Position numbers and translations under genes: made by a program. Positions 53,642-63,500 of a stretch of 64,000 nucleotides of DNA are shown piece after piece (positions within the stretch are counted from its first letter, which is position 1; the number at the start of each line of letters is the position of its first letter). Source of the DNA: G965261055 sp965261055 [NCBI: Fibrobacteria bacterium] (GTDB taxonomy: Bacteria; Fibrobacterota; Fibrobacteria; UBA11236); NCBI GenBank assembly GCA_965261055.1, contig OZ253440.1, forward strand, positions 434,001 to 498,000, given 5' to 3'. The notes below the pieces were generated by a model that was not told the origin of the DNA, ran no database searches, and worked only from the letters and a program-made list of their open reading frames with translations.

Positions 53642-56032
53642 TTACTTGATGGCAGATTTCCAGTTATCGTTGCCGTAAGAGGATTCTTTAGGACGAGCTG
53701 TATTTAGAGGATTGATTTTTTCAGACGAGAAAGCAAGAACTTCTGTTGGGCAACTTTGAACACAAGAAGAACATCGGACACACTCAACATCATTCATTGG
53801 AATACCTTTGTTTGCGAAATTCATAACATCAATTCCCATGTGGCAAACTTTTGTACAAGTATTACAAGAGATGCATTTCTTTTTATTAGAAACTATACGA
53901 TACTTAGAAAAGCGAGTATAAATATGCATGATTGCTGCAAGAGGGCAACCGTAACGACACCAAACACGACCACCTAAAAAGAAATAAACACCTAAGCCTA
54001 AAACACCAGCAAAGAAGACATCAATAGAAAGTTTGTAAAATCCCCAAATACTATCTGCAACAATTCTATTTCCATAGCCTAATTTACTTAAAAAGTGTAG
54101 AGCGGTCGCTATAAATGCTGCAACTAATATAACTTGACCTATCATTTCCCAGTGTTTTGCTTTAGGACCATGAGGTGCTTTTGTACGGTATTCATCACCT
54201 AAAGACTCTGCCATACCACCACAACTACAAATCCACCCACAATAAACGCCTTTGCCATAGCGACTAACCAAGAAAAATAAGAGACCAAAGGTTTGAACGA
54301 ACGGAAACCATGTCCAAAATAAACTGCTTCCAAAGTTCGAAATATTTAAAGGCCAAAATAGAATAAAGCCAAAAGATGACCATTTTCCATCTGGAAACAT
54401 TTCTTTTATAACCCAACTATTTTCACCTAATGTATTTAAAATAAATGGTTCATATAAATAAAAAGGTAATAGAAATAGAAACAAAATTTGTATTGTGCAT
54501 AAAGAAATCATTTGCCATTTAATATATCGAGTCTTTTTTACGAATACACGACGCATTGAAAAAATAACCATGGTAGTGCAATATAAAAAAGAGTACCAAT
54601 AAGTAGGTTCTTCTGTCCAGCCTTTATTTTGGCTTAAAATTGTAGAAAAATAAATTCCAGTGAAAAAGAGTCCCACTAAAATGAAATAGCTACATTTTAT
54701 TTTATTCCAAATTGAACCGAAGTAATGTTGATTCCTTTTACAAACAATTAGAAAAGACCAAATTCCAGAGACAATCCAAGTTAAAGATCCAAGCCAGCCT
54801 AACCAAAAATTAAGAGAAGAATACCACGCGTAATTGTATAAGGACCAAGATTGTTCAGCTTGAAAAGGTGCTAACAGATAGTTTAAAGAGGTGTTCCAAA
54901 ATCCTTGAGAGTTTTTTGAGATATCAACAGCGAATCCTGATTTCCCAAAGTAGAGCATTGTAAAAAAGCTAATCATAGCTACTAAAAATACCCAGTATGA
55001 ATAATTTTTTTCACCTTCCATTTTAATTTTGCTACGTTTAAAAAAAGCCAAAGGAAGTTCTCGACCAATAAGAGTCAAGACAGCATCATTTTTAAACTCT
55101 TGTTCACCATTCTTTGTTTTTAAGGTTACAGAGTTTGCCTCAATTTTTTTTACTTCAGAAGAAAATAAAGGAATAATTTTTTTCTCTTTAACAGATTGAT
55201 TAAATGCATTGATATTTTCTTCTTTAGGACGAGCAAAATTATCTTTTCTGTAAGAATGTATAACTGTGTTTCCCGAGGCAACTAAAGCGTTTGTTGCTTC
55301 TAAAGCGGAGTCACCACCACCAACGACTAAAATGTTAGCATTTGAGAATTCATTAGGGTCATAGAGTTTATTAAAAACTTTAGGTAAGTCTTCCCCAGGT
55401 ACTTTAAGTTGTCGAGCATTACCACTTTTACCGATAGAAAGAACAACTCTAAGAGCTTTTTTAGTCTCTTGGTTGGTTTCAAGTTCAAGATAGTTTCCTC
55501 GATCTGAGATTTGTTTAACCATTGTGTCATTAACAAAAGCGAGTTTTTTATCGGAAATTTGTTTTTTCATGTCTTCCAGAAGACTTTCTTTTTGACCATC
55601 TAAAATAATGAGCTGAGATTTAGCAGGGTAATTATCTGGCTTTGCCAAAATAAGCTTCCCTTTCGGAAAATTCTCAATGGTATTAAACATTTTGGTTGCT
55701 TCTAAAAGCTGGTATTTTAAACCTTGAGATTTACATTCTAATGCAGCAGCGACACCAGATGGCCCAGCTCCTACAATGATAACATCAAAAATATCATCTG
55801 ATTTTGAATCTTTTTTTTGGTTAAACTCAGAGTTTTTAATGAATTGATTAATGATTTTTGCTCCACCTTCTGAAGCTAACTTTAAAAGAGGTAAACCTGT
55901 TAAATCGCCAATAATAAAGACATTTTTCAAAGAAGTTTCATTATTTTGATTAATTTCAGGATAGTTTTCAACAAGACCAGTAGGAACTTTATACTGCAAC
56001 CAAGATGTGTATTTTTTTAAAAAATGAAGCAT
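53642..56032 (-). CDS. Fusion: FAD/NAD(P) reductase domain + CcoG/NapH-like membrane ferredoxin
   Basis: A 796-residue fusion. Residues 81-330 form a two-dinucleotide-domain flavoprotein: FAD motif GAGPSG (88-93), NAD(P) motif VVGGGDSALEA (236-246), and LIGRELPLAFF. It lacks the CxxC of thioredoxin reductase and resembles YpdA-type reductases. Residues about 350-700 are membrane-spanning with CGWICSCGG and WCRYGCPLA, as in CcoG/NapH. The C-terminus has two 4Fe-4S clusters: C720/723/726/730 and C751/754/757/761. Electrons could run from NAD(P)H through FAD to the clusters and membrane. A cytochrome oxidase assembly role (CcoG) is possible but no cco gene is near. Confidence 0.8.
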   Translation of the reverse strand: MLHFLKKYTSWLQYKVPTGLVENYPEINQNNETSLKNVFIIGDLTGLPLLKLASEGGAKIINQFIKNSEFNQKKDSKSDDIFDVIIVGAGPSGVAAALECKSQGLKYQLLEATKMFNTIENFPKGKLILAKPDNYPAKSQLIILDGQKESLLEDMKKQISDKKLAFVNDTMVKQISDRGNYLELETNQETKKALRVVLSIGKSGNARQLKVPGEDLPKVFNKLYDPNEFSNANILVVGGGDSALEATNALVASGNTVIHSYRKDNFARPKEENINAFNQSVKEKKIIPLFSSEVKKIEANSVTLKTKNGEQEFKNDAVLTLIGRELPLAFFKRSKIKMEGEKNYSYWVFLVAMISFFTMLYFGKSGFAVDISKNSQGFWNTSLNYLLAPFQAEQSWSLYNYAWYSSLNFWLGWLGSLTWIVSGIWSFLIVCKRNQHYFGSIWNKIKCSYFILVGLFFTGIYFSTILSQNKGWTEEPTYWYSFLYCTTMVIFSMRRVFVKKTRYIKWQMISLCTIQILFLFLLPFYLYEPFILNTLGENSWVIKEMFPDGKWSSFGFILFWPLNISNFGSSLFWTWFPFVQTFGLLFFLVSRYGKGVYCGWICSCGGMAESLGDEYRTKAPHGPKAKHWEMIGQVILVAAFIATALHFLSKLGYGNRIVADSIWGFYKLSIDVFFAGVLGLGVYFFLGGRVWCRYGCPLAAIMHIYTRFSKYRIVSNKKKCISCNTCTKVCHMGIDVMNFANKGIPMNDVECVRCSSCVQSCPTEVLAFSSEKINPLNTARPKESSYGNDNWKSAIK

Positions 56033-56092
56033 AGTTATTATTGCCCTTTGCAGTTTTAATGGATTATAAATATAAATAATTAAAAGGACTTT

Positions 56093-56806
56093 TTATTTAA
56101 TTTTAGGTTTTCTTTTCCAATAAAATTTGGCTAAAGTATTAGGGTTTATTCCAATATTATAAAAGAACCTTAAGAGTAAATTTCTAATTGTATTAATTAC
56201 AATCCCATTTTCTTCCCATTTTCGACTTGAAGTGTAAATAGGTAAAGTACTCAGATAAATTCGTTTTTTTTGAGATCGCAAACGTTCCATAAACTCCATA
56301 TCTTCGAAAAATTCTATTTCTTTGAATTTACCAAGTTCGAAAAAATCTTGAGATCTTAAAAAATAACCTTGATCACCATAAGGACAACGAGTGTTTTTAT
56401 TTCTCCAATTAACCCAATATTCAATTGTACGAAAGAGTTTTTTAGTAGAAAGAATTTTTAAATAAAAACATCCAAGAGTATAAGATTTTAGGGTTAAAAT
56501 AGATTCAATTTCGTCTAGAGCATTCTTCTTAAGTAGGGAGTCACAGTGTAAGAAGAAAAGAAAATTTCCTTGAGCTTTTTCTGCCCCTAAATTCATTTGG
56601 GCACCCCGTCCTAAAGATTTAGAAATGATATACCGAACTTGATGGAATTGCTTTTCGTTAAAAGACGATGTTTGTTTTAAGGCATCTACAATAATGGTTT
56701 CCGTTTCTGAAAAACGATTTAAAGTTGATAAATGCTCAAGAAATAGGTTTAATTTTTTTTCTTGGTAAACAGGGATAATAATGGAAAAGTGAATCGTATT
56801 TAACAA
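56093..56806 (-). CDS. GT2 glycosyltransferase (TIGR04283-like)
   Basis: A 237-residue inverting GT-A transferase. IIPVYQEKKLNLFLEHL opens the fold, SKSLGRGAQMNLGAEKAQG and FLFFLHCDSLL give the RGxQMNxGA and HxD-type signature of TIGR04283 (often annotated as rSAM/selenodomain-associated transferase 2), and CPYGDQGYF with FEDMEFMERL complete it. No radical SAM partner is beside it. Substrate unknown. 22 bases after map. Confidence 0.8.
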   Translation of the reverse strand: MLNTIHFSIIIPVYQEKKLNLFLEHLSTLNRFSETETIIVDALKQTSSFNEKQFHQVRYIISKSLGRGAQMNLGAEKAQGNFLFFLHCDSLLKKNALDEIESILTLKSYTLGCFYLKILSTKKLFRTIEYWVNWRNKNTRCPYGDQGYFLRSQDFFELGKFKEIEFFEDMEFMERLRSQKKRIYLSTLPIYTSSRKWEENGIVINTIRNLLLRFFYNIGINPNTLAKFYWKRKPKIK

Positions 56807-56828
56807 ATTATCTTATATTACCATAAAT

Positions 56829-57587
56829 TTATAATTTAGGGTACGCTGTTAATATTTCTATACCTTCTTTCGTTACAGCAATTGTATGTTCAAATTGAGC
56901 CGAAGGTTTACTATCTTCCGTAACAACAGTCCAATTATCTTTTAAGGTTTTAACATAGCGAGCTCCTAAATTAAGCATAGGCTCTATTGTAAAAACCATG
57001 CCTTCTACAATAGGTACTATATTTTTAGATTGTCTATAGTGTAAAACATTTGGATCTTCATGAAATCCTCTCCCTATTCCGTGCCCGCAATATTCTTCAA
57101 CAACACCGTAGTTGTGTTCATCTGCAATATCTTGAATTACAGAGCCTATGTCGCTAATATAGCCTCCAATAGACACTGAATTAATTCCAGCTAACATTGC
57201 TTCGTAAGTATGTTTAATTAGATTTTGTATTTCTTCAGCAACTGTTCCAATTTGAACCATGCGAGAGGTGTCTCCATGGTAACCATTTAAAATACAAGTA
57301 ATGTCAATATTAACAATGTCTCCATTTTTTAAAATGTAATCAGATGGAATTCCATGAGTTACAACATCATTGACTGACGTACAGACAGACTTTGGAAAAC
57401 CATGATAATTTAGTGGTGCTGGGTAAGCATCGTTATCAATTGTAAGCTGGTGAACTAAGTCATTAATTTGATTTGTGGTAACACCTTCTTCTGTAAAGCG
57501 AACAGCTTCATCTAAAATATAAGCAGCTAAATGACCGCTTTTACGCATGAGCTCTATTTCTTTAGGTGACTTAATTTTAATTTTCAT
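56829..57587 (-). CDS. map: Methionine aminopeptidase type I
   Basis: Map removes the initiator methionine from nascent proteins. Length is 252 residues. Metal and substrate residues are in GYHGDTSRM, YCGHGIGRGFHEDPNVLHY, FTIEPMLNLG and SAQFEHTIAVT (Asp, Asp, His, Glu, Glu set complete). It overlaps the helicase stop by 11 bases, so the pair is co-translated. Confidence 0.96.
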   Translation of the reverse strand: MKIKIKSPKEIELMRKSGHLAAYILDEAVRFTEEGVTTNQINDLVHQLTIDNDAYPAPLNYHGFPKSVCTSVNDVVTHGIPSDYILKNGDIVNIDITCILNGYHGDTSRMVQIGTVAEEIQNLIKHTYEAMLAGINSVSIGGYISDIGSVIQDIADEHNYGVVEEYCGHGIGRGFHEDPNVLHYRQSKNIVPIVEGMVFTIEPMLNLGARYVKTLKDNWTVVTEDSKPSAQFEHTIAVTKEGIEILTAYPKL

Positions 57588-58950
57588 TGGATTTACAATA
57601 AGTTTGAGGTGATAAGTTAAATTTACACAAGAGACTTATTAATAGTGCTTTAAAGTCTTTATCTTGATATTTCTCTTCAACTAGATCTTGGATCCATTGA
57701 TGTTGTTTTTTTTCGATAACAGATGTTTGTTTATTCAATTCTTGAAGTAAGTCTAAAAGTTTATTTTTTAATACTCCTTGCATTTTATTATTGCTAGGAG
57801 GATCTTTTTTTTGAATTTTAAAATTGTATTTATCTTGAGTCCGTTTGAGCTGAATCTCTTCCAATTCTGTTACAAAGGAGACAACAGAACCAGTTTGGTT
57901 CGCTCTTGCAGTTCTTCCACTACGATGGATATAGGTTTCTGTTTCTAAAGGATGGTTGTAATGAATAACATGGGATAGATTTTTAATATCAATCCCTCTA
58001 GCAGCAATATCTGTAGCAATTAAAAAACGAAGAGAGCGTTCTTTGATTTTTTTTAAAACACATTCTCTTTCCTTTTGAGGAACATCCCCAGACAACATCC
58101 CAATAGAAATTTTTCGACTTTTTAAAAAATCAAATAAATACTGAACATCTTTTTTTGTATTACAAAAGACAATTACAGATTCTGGATTTTGGTATTGTAA
58201 GAAGTCAAAAAGTAACTTGTCTTTCTCCATTGGATTTACAAGATAATAAGAACAATTCATTTTAGGTATTGTTAAGCCTTCTGTACAAAGATTTAGAAGT
58301 TTGTAATCGTTGAGAAATTCTTTGGCTAATGAAAGAACAATCTGAGGCATTGTTGCCGAAAACAAATAAGAACAGCGATTTTCTTTTTTAGGTAAAAAGT
58401 TTTGTATTTGTTGCATATCAGGGTAAAAGCCCATGGATAGCATTTCGTCAGCCTCGTCTAAAACTAAATCACGAATATTAGATAAGTCTAATGTTTCTTG
58501 TTTTAAATGGTCTAGTATACGACCTGGTGTACCAATAACAATGTGAACGCCTTCTTTAAGTTTGTTGACTTGCTTTTCGTAACTTGTTCCACCATAAACG
58601 GCAATACATTTTAAATCAGTACTTTTTGCAAGAATTTCAAATTGCTCAACAACTTGAAGAGCTAATTCGCGAGTAGGTAACAAAACGAGTGTTTGAGGAA
58701 AAATATGTTCAGCTTTCATTACTTGTATTAAAGGCAATAAAAAAGCTCCTGTTTTTCCAGATCCAGTTTTAGATTGTGTAATTAAATCTGTAGCATTTAG
58801 GATATAAGGAATTGCTTTTTCTTGCACTAAAGTAAGATTTCCCCAGCCTAATTCTAAACAAGTTTGTTTAAGAGTATCGTGTATATCTTCTAAACGATAA
58901 TTGGGTAGAGGAGGGAAAGGTTCTATGATATTTGGAATTGGCTCTGACAT
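57577..58950 (-). CDS. DEAD-box RNA helicase
   Basis: A 457-residue superfamily 2 helicase. Motif I is TQSKTGSGKTG, Ia PTRELALQ, II DEAD in LVLDEADEMLS, III SAT, V ATDIAARGIDI, VI HRSGRTARA. The N-terminal Q motif is weak (ELGWGNLTLVQEKAI). After the core there is a short basic tail (about 380-457), unlike the long DbpA/DeaD C-terminal domains, so the exact subgroup is unclear. Likely role: ribosome assembly or RNA turnover in the cold. Confidence 0.9.
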   Translation of the reverse strand: MSEPIPNIIEPFPPLPNYRLEDIHDTLKQTCLELGWGNLTLVQEKAIPYILNATDLITQSKTGSGKTGAFLLPLIQVMKAEHIFPQTLVLLPTRELALQVVEQFEILAKSTDLKCIAVYGGTSYEKQVNKLKEGVHIVIGTPGRILDHLKQETLDLSNIRDLVLDEADEMLSMGFYPDMQQIQNFLPKKENRCSYLFSATMPQIVLSLAKEFLNDYKLLNLCTEGLTIPKMNCSYYLVNPMEKDKLLFDFLQYQNPESVIVFCNTKKDVQYLFDFLKSRKISIGMLSGDVPQKERECVLKKIKERSLRFLIATDIAARGIDIKNLSHVIHYNHPLETETYIHRSGRTARANQTGSVVSFVTELEEIQLKRTQDKYNFKIQKKDPPSNNKMQGVLKNKLLDLLQELNKQTSVIEKKQHQWIQDLVEEKYQDKDFKALLISLLCKFNLSPQTYCKSNEN

Positions 58951-58958
58951 TTTATAGT

Positions 58959-60437
58959 TTATTTAGGTTGTTGAAAGTGGTGGCAGAAAGACAAAATAAA
59001 AACAACTAAAAAAGCAATAGAATAAATCATTAAAAAAGGGCTAATTGAAAACTTAGAAGCTTGTAAATAAAGGATAAAACTGCACAAGCAATAAATAAAA
59101 GCGAACGCTTCTAAAAAGACTTTGTATGATATTTTAGATTTGTAATTGTTGTTAATTTTATCACCAGCTTTAGGTGTTCGGACAAATTCCCCTTTTTTTC
59201 CTAATAAGGCCGAGCCAACAGCAAAAGAGTTGTTAACAGCAATTCCAACTCCAATGGCAATTAAAAATGGGAGAATCAGGGAACGCTTAAGCCAATCTTT
59301 ATAAAAGGTTTTTTGAGAAATCAAATACATAATAAAAGGAGCTAATGACGATGTTCCTATTAATGCTAATATAGGAATTAATTGTGCGTTAGAAAGAGAA
59401 ATAGGGTAAAAAGCAAGAAGTGGAGCAGAAAAAAGTGCTGTTAAAATAATTAAAGGATGAATTAAATAATGAGTCATATGTAACAGTGCCTGTAGCTTTA
59501 TACGTTTTGGATACTCAGATTTTAATACACTTGGTAATAATTTAATAGCGGTTTGAATAGAGCCTTTAGCCCAGCGATATTGTTGCACTTTTAAAGAATT
59601 AATGTCAGCTGGTATTTCGGCAGGAACAATAACATCATATAAAAACTTAGCTTTCCAGCCTTTTAATTGGGCTCTGTATGACAAATCCATATCTTCGGTT
59701 AGAGTACAGCCTTGCCAGCCACCAGCTTCGTCAATTGCTTTTTTTCTCCAAACACCTGCTGTTCCATTAAAATTTAGGAACATATTTCCCCAGCAACGGG
59801 CAGATTGTTCAATAATAAAGTGCCCATCAATGCTAACAGACAAAGCTTTAGTTAAAAAGGATTCATTAGGGTTGAGGTGTCCCCAGCGAGCTTGTGTTAA
59901 ACAAATTTTGTTATCCATTAAGAAATAGGGTATAGTTCTTATTAAAAAGTCTTTGGGTGGAATAAAATCAGTATCGAAAATGGCTAAAAATTGACTATTT
60001 GTTCGTTTAATACCTTCGTTTAAGGCGCCAGCTTTAAAGTCTTTGCGATTGGTTCGATGATGGAAAGTAATATTATAGCCTAGTTTTTGGTATTTTTTTA
60101 CAAGTTTTTGAGATATTTCTTTGCAACCATCGGTAGAATCATCTAACACTTGTATTTCATGCTTATTTTTAGGATAGTTCATGGAACAAACTGAATCAAT
60201 AACTCTTTCTATAACATTAATTTCATTATAGACTGGAATTTGGGTTGTAATCTTTGGTAAACGTTTCATACCATTATTTTTATAAAACTCAATAAGTTGT
60301 TCTTTATCTAATTTAAGCTGTATTTTTTTATTTCGCATAAACACAATAAGTAACCAATAGCAGTTCAATCCGTACGAAAATATGCAAAGAGATAAACAAA
60401 GATATAGGACGAAAGTAATGTGAAAAAAGATTTCCAT
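58959..60437 (-). CDS. CslA-type processive glycosyltransferase (GT2)
   Basis: A 492-residue membrane glycosyltransferase of the cellulose/mannan synthase type. An N-terminal helix (about 5-30) is followed by the GT-A domain with VLDDSTDG, DTDFIPP (D155, D157), TEDMDLSYRA (E248-D249) and QQYRW (285-289), the D-D-ED-QxxRW set. At least four helices follow (about 310-490). It resembles plant CslA/bacterial glucomannan synthases. Product unknown. It is divergent from gltB (118-base gap). Confidence 0.85.
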   Translation of the reverse strand: MEIFFHITFVLYLCLSLCIFSYGLNCYWLLIVFMRNKKIQLKLDKEQLIEFYKNNGMKRLPKITTQIPVYNEINVIERVIDSVCSMNYPKNKHEIQVLDDSTDGCKEISQKLVKKYQKLGYNITFHHRTNRKDFKAGALNEGIKRTNSQFLAIFDTDFIPPKDFLIRTIPYFLMDNKICLTQARWGHLNPNESFLTKALSVSIDGHFIIEQSARCWGNMFLNFNGTAGVWRKKAIDEAGGWQGCTLTEDMDLSYRAQLKGWKAKFLYDVIVPAEIPADINSLKVQQYRWAKGSIQTAIKLLPSVLKSEYPKRIKLQALLHMTHYLIHPLIILTALFSAPLLAFYPISLSNAQLIPILALIGTSSLAPFIMYLISQKTFYKDWLKRSLILPFLIAIGVGIAVNNSFAVGSALLGKKGEFVRTPKAGDKINNNYKSKISYKVFLEAFAFIYCLCSFILYLQASKFSISPFLMIYSIAFLVVFILSFCHHFQQPK

Positions 60438-60555
60438 AAATGTGTGAGAACTTAAAAATGAGTGTTCAAATTTAGAAAAAAATATTGAAAAGAGCCAGTA
60501 TAAGTAGTATCTTGTATGTTAAATTATAATTTTTAGAATTAACTTATAAAGCCCA

Positions 60556-63500
60556 ATGCATAAATTAGAAGAAGGTTTGTACTCTTACAAAAATGAGCAT
60601 GATTCCTGTGGTATCGGGTTTTTAGCCCATATAAAAGGTAAACAATCACACGATTTAGTCACGCGTTCACTTGTCATGCTTGAACGTTTAACTCATCGTG
60701 GGGCATGCGGTTGCGAAAATAATACTGGTGATGGAGCTGGTGTTTTAACTCAAAAACCAGACTTGTTCTTTCAAAAAAATAGCTTAAAATGGTCTATTTC
60801 TTTACCTAAAATTAAAGAAGACTATGCTGTTGGAATGGTTTATATAAATCCAAAATCAGATGCGATTGAAACGATTCAGACTATTTTCAATGACTTTATT
60901 GATCTCGAAAATCAAACCCTTCTAGGTTGGAGAAAAATACCTACAAATAATAATAGTCTAGGTCCAACTGCTCTTAAAGGTGAACCTATTTCTTATCAGG
61001 TATTTATACAAAAAAATAAAAATATTCAAAATCAACTAGATTTTGAAAGAAAGCTTTATTTAATTCGTAAGCAAGTAGAAAATAAAGTAAAAAGCCTTCC
61101 GAAGAATCTTAGCGATTTATTTTATGTTGTTAGTTTATCAAGTCAAACAATCGTTTATAAAGGGATGCTTTTAGCTGAACAAGTTGAGGAATATTTTCCA
61201 GATTTACAAGATCCAGATTTTATTTCTGCAATTGCACTTGTTCATTCTCGTTTTGCAACAAATACTTTTCCAAGTTGGGATAGGGCTCATCCAAATCGTC
61301 TCTTAGTTCATAATGGTGAGATTAATACAATTAGGGGAAATGCTAATTGGATGAAGGCTCGTGAATCAGAACTTGCAACAATGGTTTTTGGAAGTGATGT
61401 AAAAAAATTATTTCCTATTTTGAATGCTGATGGGAGTGATTCAACACGATTTGATAACTGTTTGGAATTTCTGGTTTTAAGTGGATTTAGCTTAAGTCAT
61501 GCTCTTTGTTTAATGGTTCCAGAGCCTTGGCTATATAGTAATTCTTTAAATCCTGATATCAAAGCCTTTTACCACTATAATAGCTGTATTATTGAGCCTT
61601 GGGATGGCCCTGCATCTATTTCAGCTAGTGATGGTGAGCAAGTTATCTCTATTTTAGATCGTAATGGTTTGAGACCTTCTCGTTATTGGATTACAAAAGA
61701 TAATCTTTTAATTATGTCTTCTGAAGTTGGTGTTTATGACATTAAACCTGCAGAGATTAAAGAAAAGGGTCACTTGGAGTCTGGTAAAATTATAAAAATA
61801 GATACATCTAAAGGTGTAGTTTGCTTTAATGACGAAATTAAGCTAGAGCTCGCTCAGTCAAAGCCATATCAAAAATGGCTTAGTGAGAATCTTATTGATA
61901 TAAAAACAATTCAAGAAAAAGTTCAAGAGAAAGCTGTCAAAATTTCAAAAGAAGAGGTTGTACTATTACAAAAAGCTTTTAATTATACTTCTGAAGAACA
62001 ATTAAAAATTATTGGACCTATGGCAAATGATGCCAAAGATCCATTAACATCTATGGGTAGCGATATTCCTTTAGCAGTACTTTCTGATCAACCTCAACTT
62101 TTGTATAATTATTTTAGACAATTATTTGCACAGGTGACAAACCCTCCGATCGATGCTATTAGGGAAGTTGCTGTTACTTCAACACAGACCATGTTAGGTG
62201 GGCAAGGTAATTTATTAGAATTAACACCTAATCACTGTCAATTAATAGAGTTAGATCAACCTATTATTGGAAGTAGAGAGCTGAATAATATTCGATCTTA
62301 TACAAAATCTCTTAAAATTAACAACTTATATAGTCAAGATATCTCTATTTTATCTGATGCAAACTCTTCTGCTTCTAGTTTAGAGAAAAGTTTAAATCGT
62401 GTATTTACGAAGGCAGATCAATCTATATCTAAAGGTTGTACAATTCTAATTTTAAATGATAGAGGTGTCAACAAAGGTAAAATGGCTATACCAGCTCTTT
62501 TAGTTGTTGCTGGCTTACATCATTACTTAATCCGCAAAGGACAAAGAACTCGTGTCAGTATTGTTTTAGAAACAGCCGAAGCTCGCGAGATACATCATTT
62601 TGCAACATTGATAGGTTATGGATGTGATGCTGTAAATCCTTATCTTGCAATTGAAACAGTGAAACAATTAGTTGAGCAAAAAACAATTGCCTTAACCGAT
62701 ACCAGCATTGCTATTGAAAACTATCTTAAATCAGTTCAAGGTGGTATTATTAAGGTTCTTTCAAAAATGGGAATATCAACTGTTGCAAGTTACAAAGGTG
62801 CTCAAATTTTTGAAGCTGTTGGTATTAAAAAATTGGTTGTTGATAAATATTTCACAGAAACACCGACTTCTATTGAAGGAATCGGGTTAGACATTCTTTC
62901 TGAAGATACATTTAAAAATCATCAACAGGCTTTTGGTGAGAAAAAAATAGCCTATTTAAATGACGGTGGACATCAAAGTTGGAGAAAAACAGGAGAATAT
63001 CACTTATTTAATCCTAATACAATTCATTTTTTACAAAAAGCTTGTCAAAATAACGATGAAGATGCATTTAAAACATATTCACAATGCGTTGATGAGCACG
63101 ATAAAAATCACTCTACTTTACGCTCGCTACTTGATTTTACAGCCAAAGATCCAATCAAACTAGAGTCTGTAGAGTCTGTAGAGTCTATACTAAAGCGTTT
63201 TAAAACGGGTGCCATGTCTTACGGTTCAATTAGTGCCGAATCTCATGAAAGTTTAGCTATTGCTATGAATCGAATTGGTGGGAAAAGTAATACAGGAGAA
63301 GGTGGAGAAGATCCTAATCGTTTTACTACAGATAAAAACGGAGACACTTCTCGTAGTTCTATTAAACAAGTAGCTTCAGGACGATTTGGTGTTACAAGTC
63401 ATTACTTAACGAATGCAGACGAAATTCAAATTAAAATAGCTCAAGGTGCAAAACCAGGAGAAGGTGGGCAACTTTCTAGAAAAAAAGTGTTCCCTTGGAT

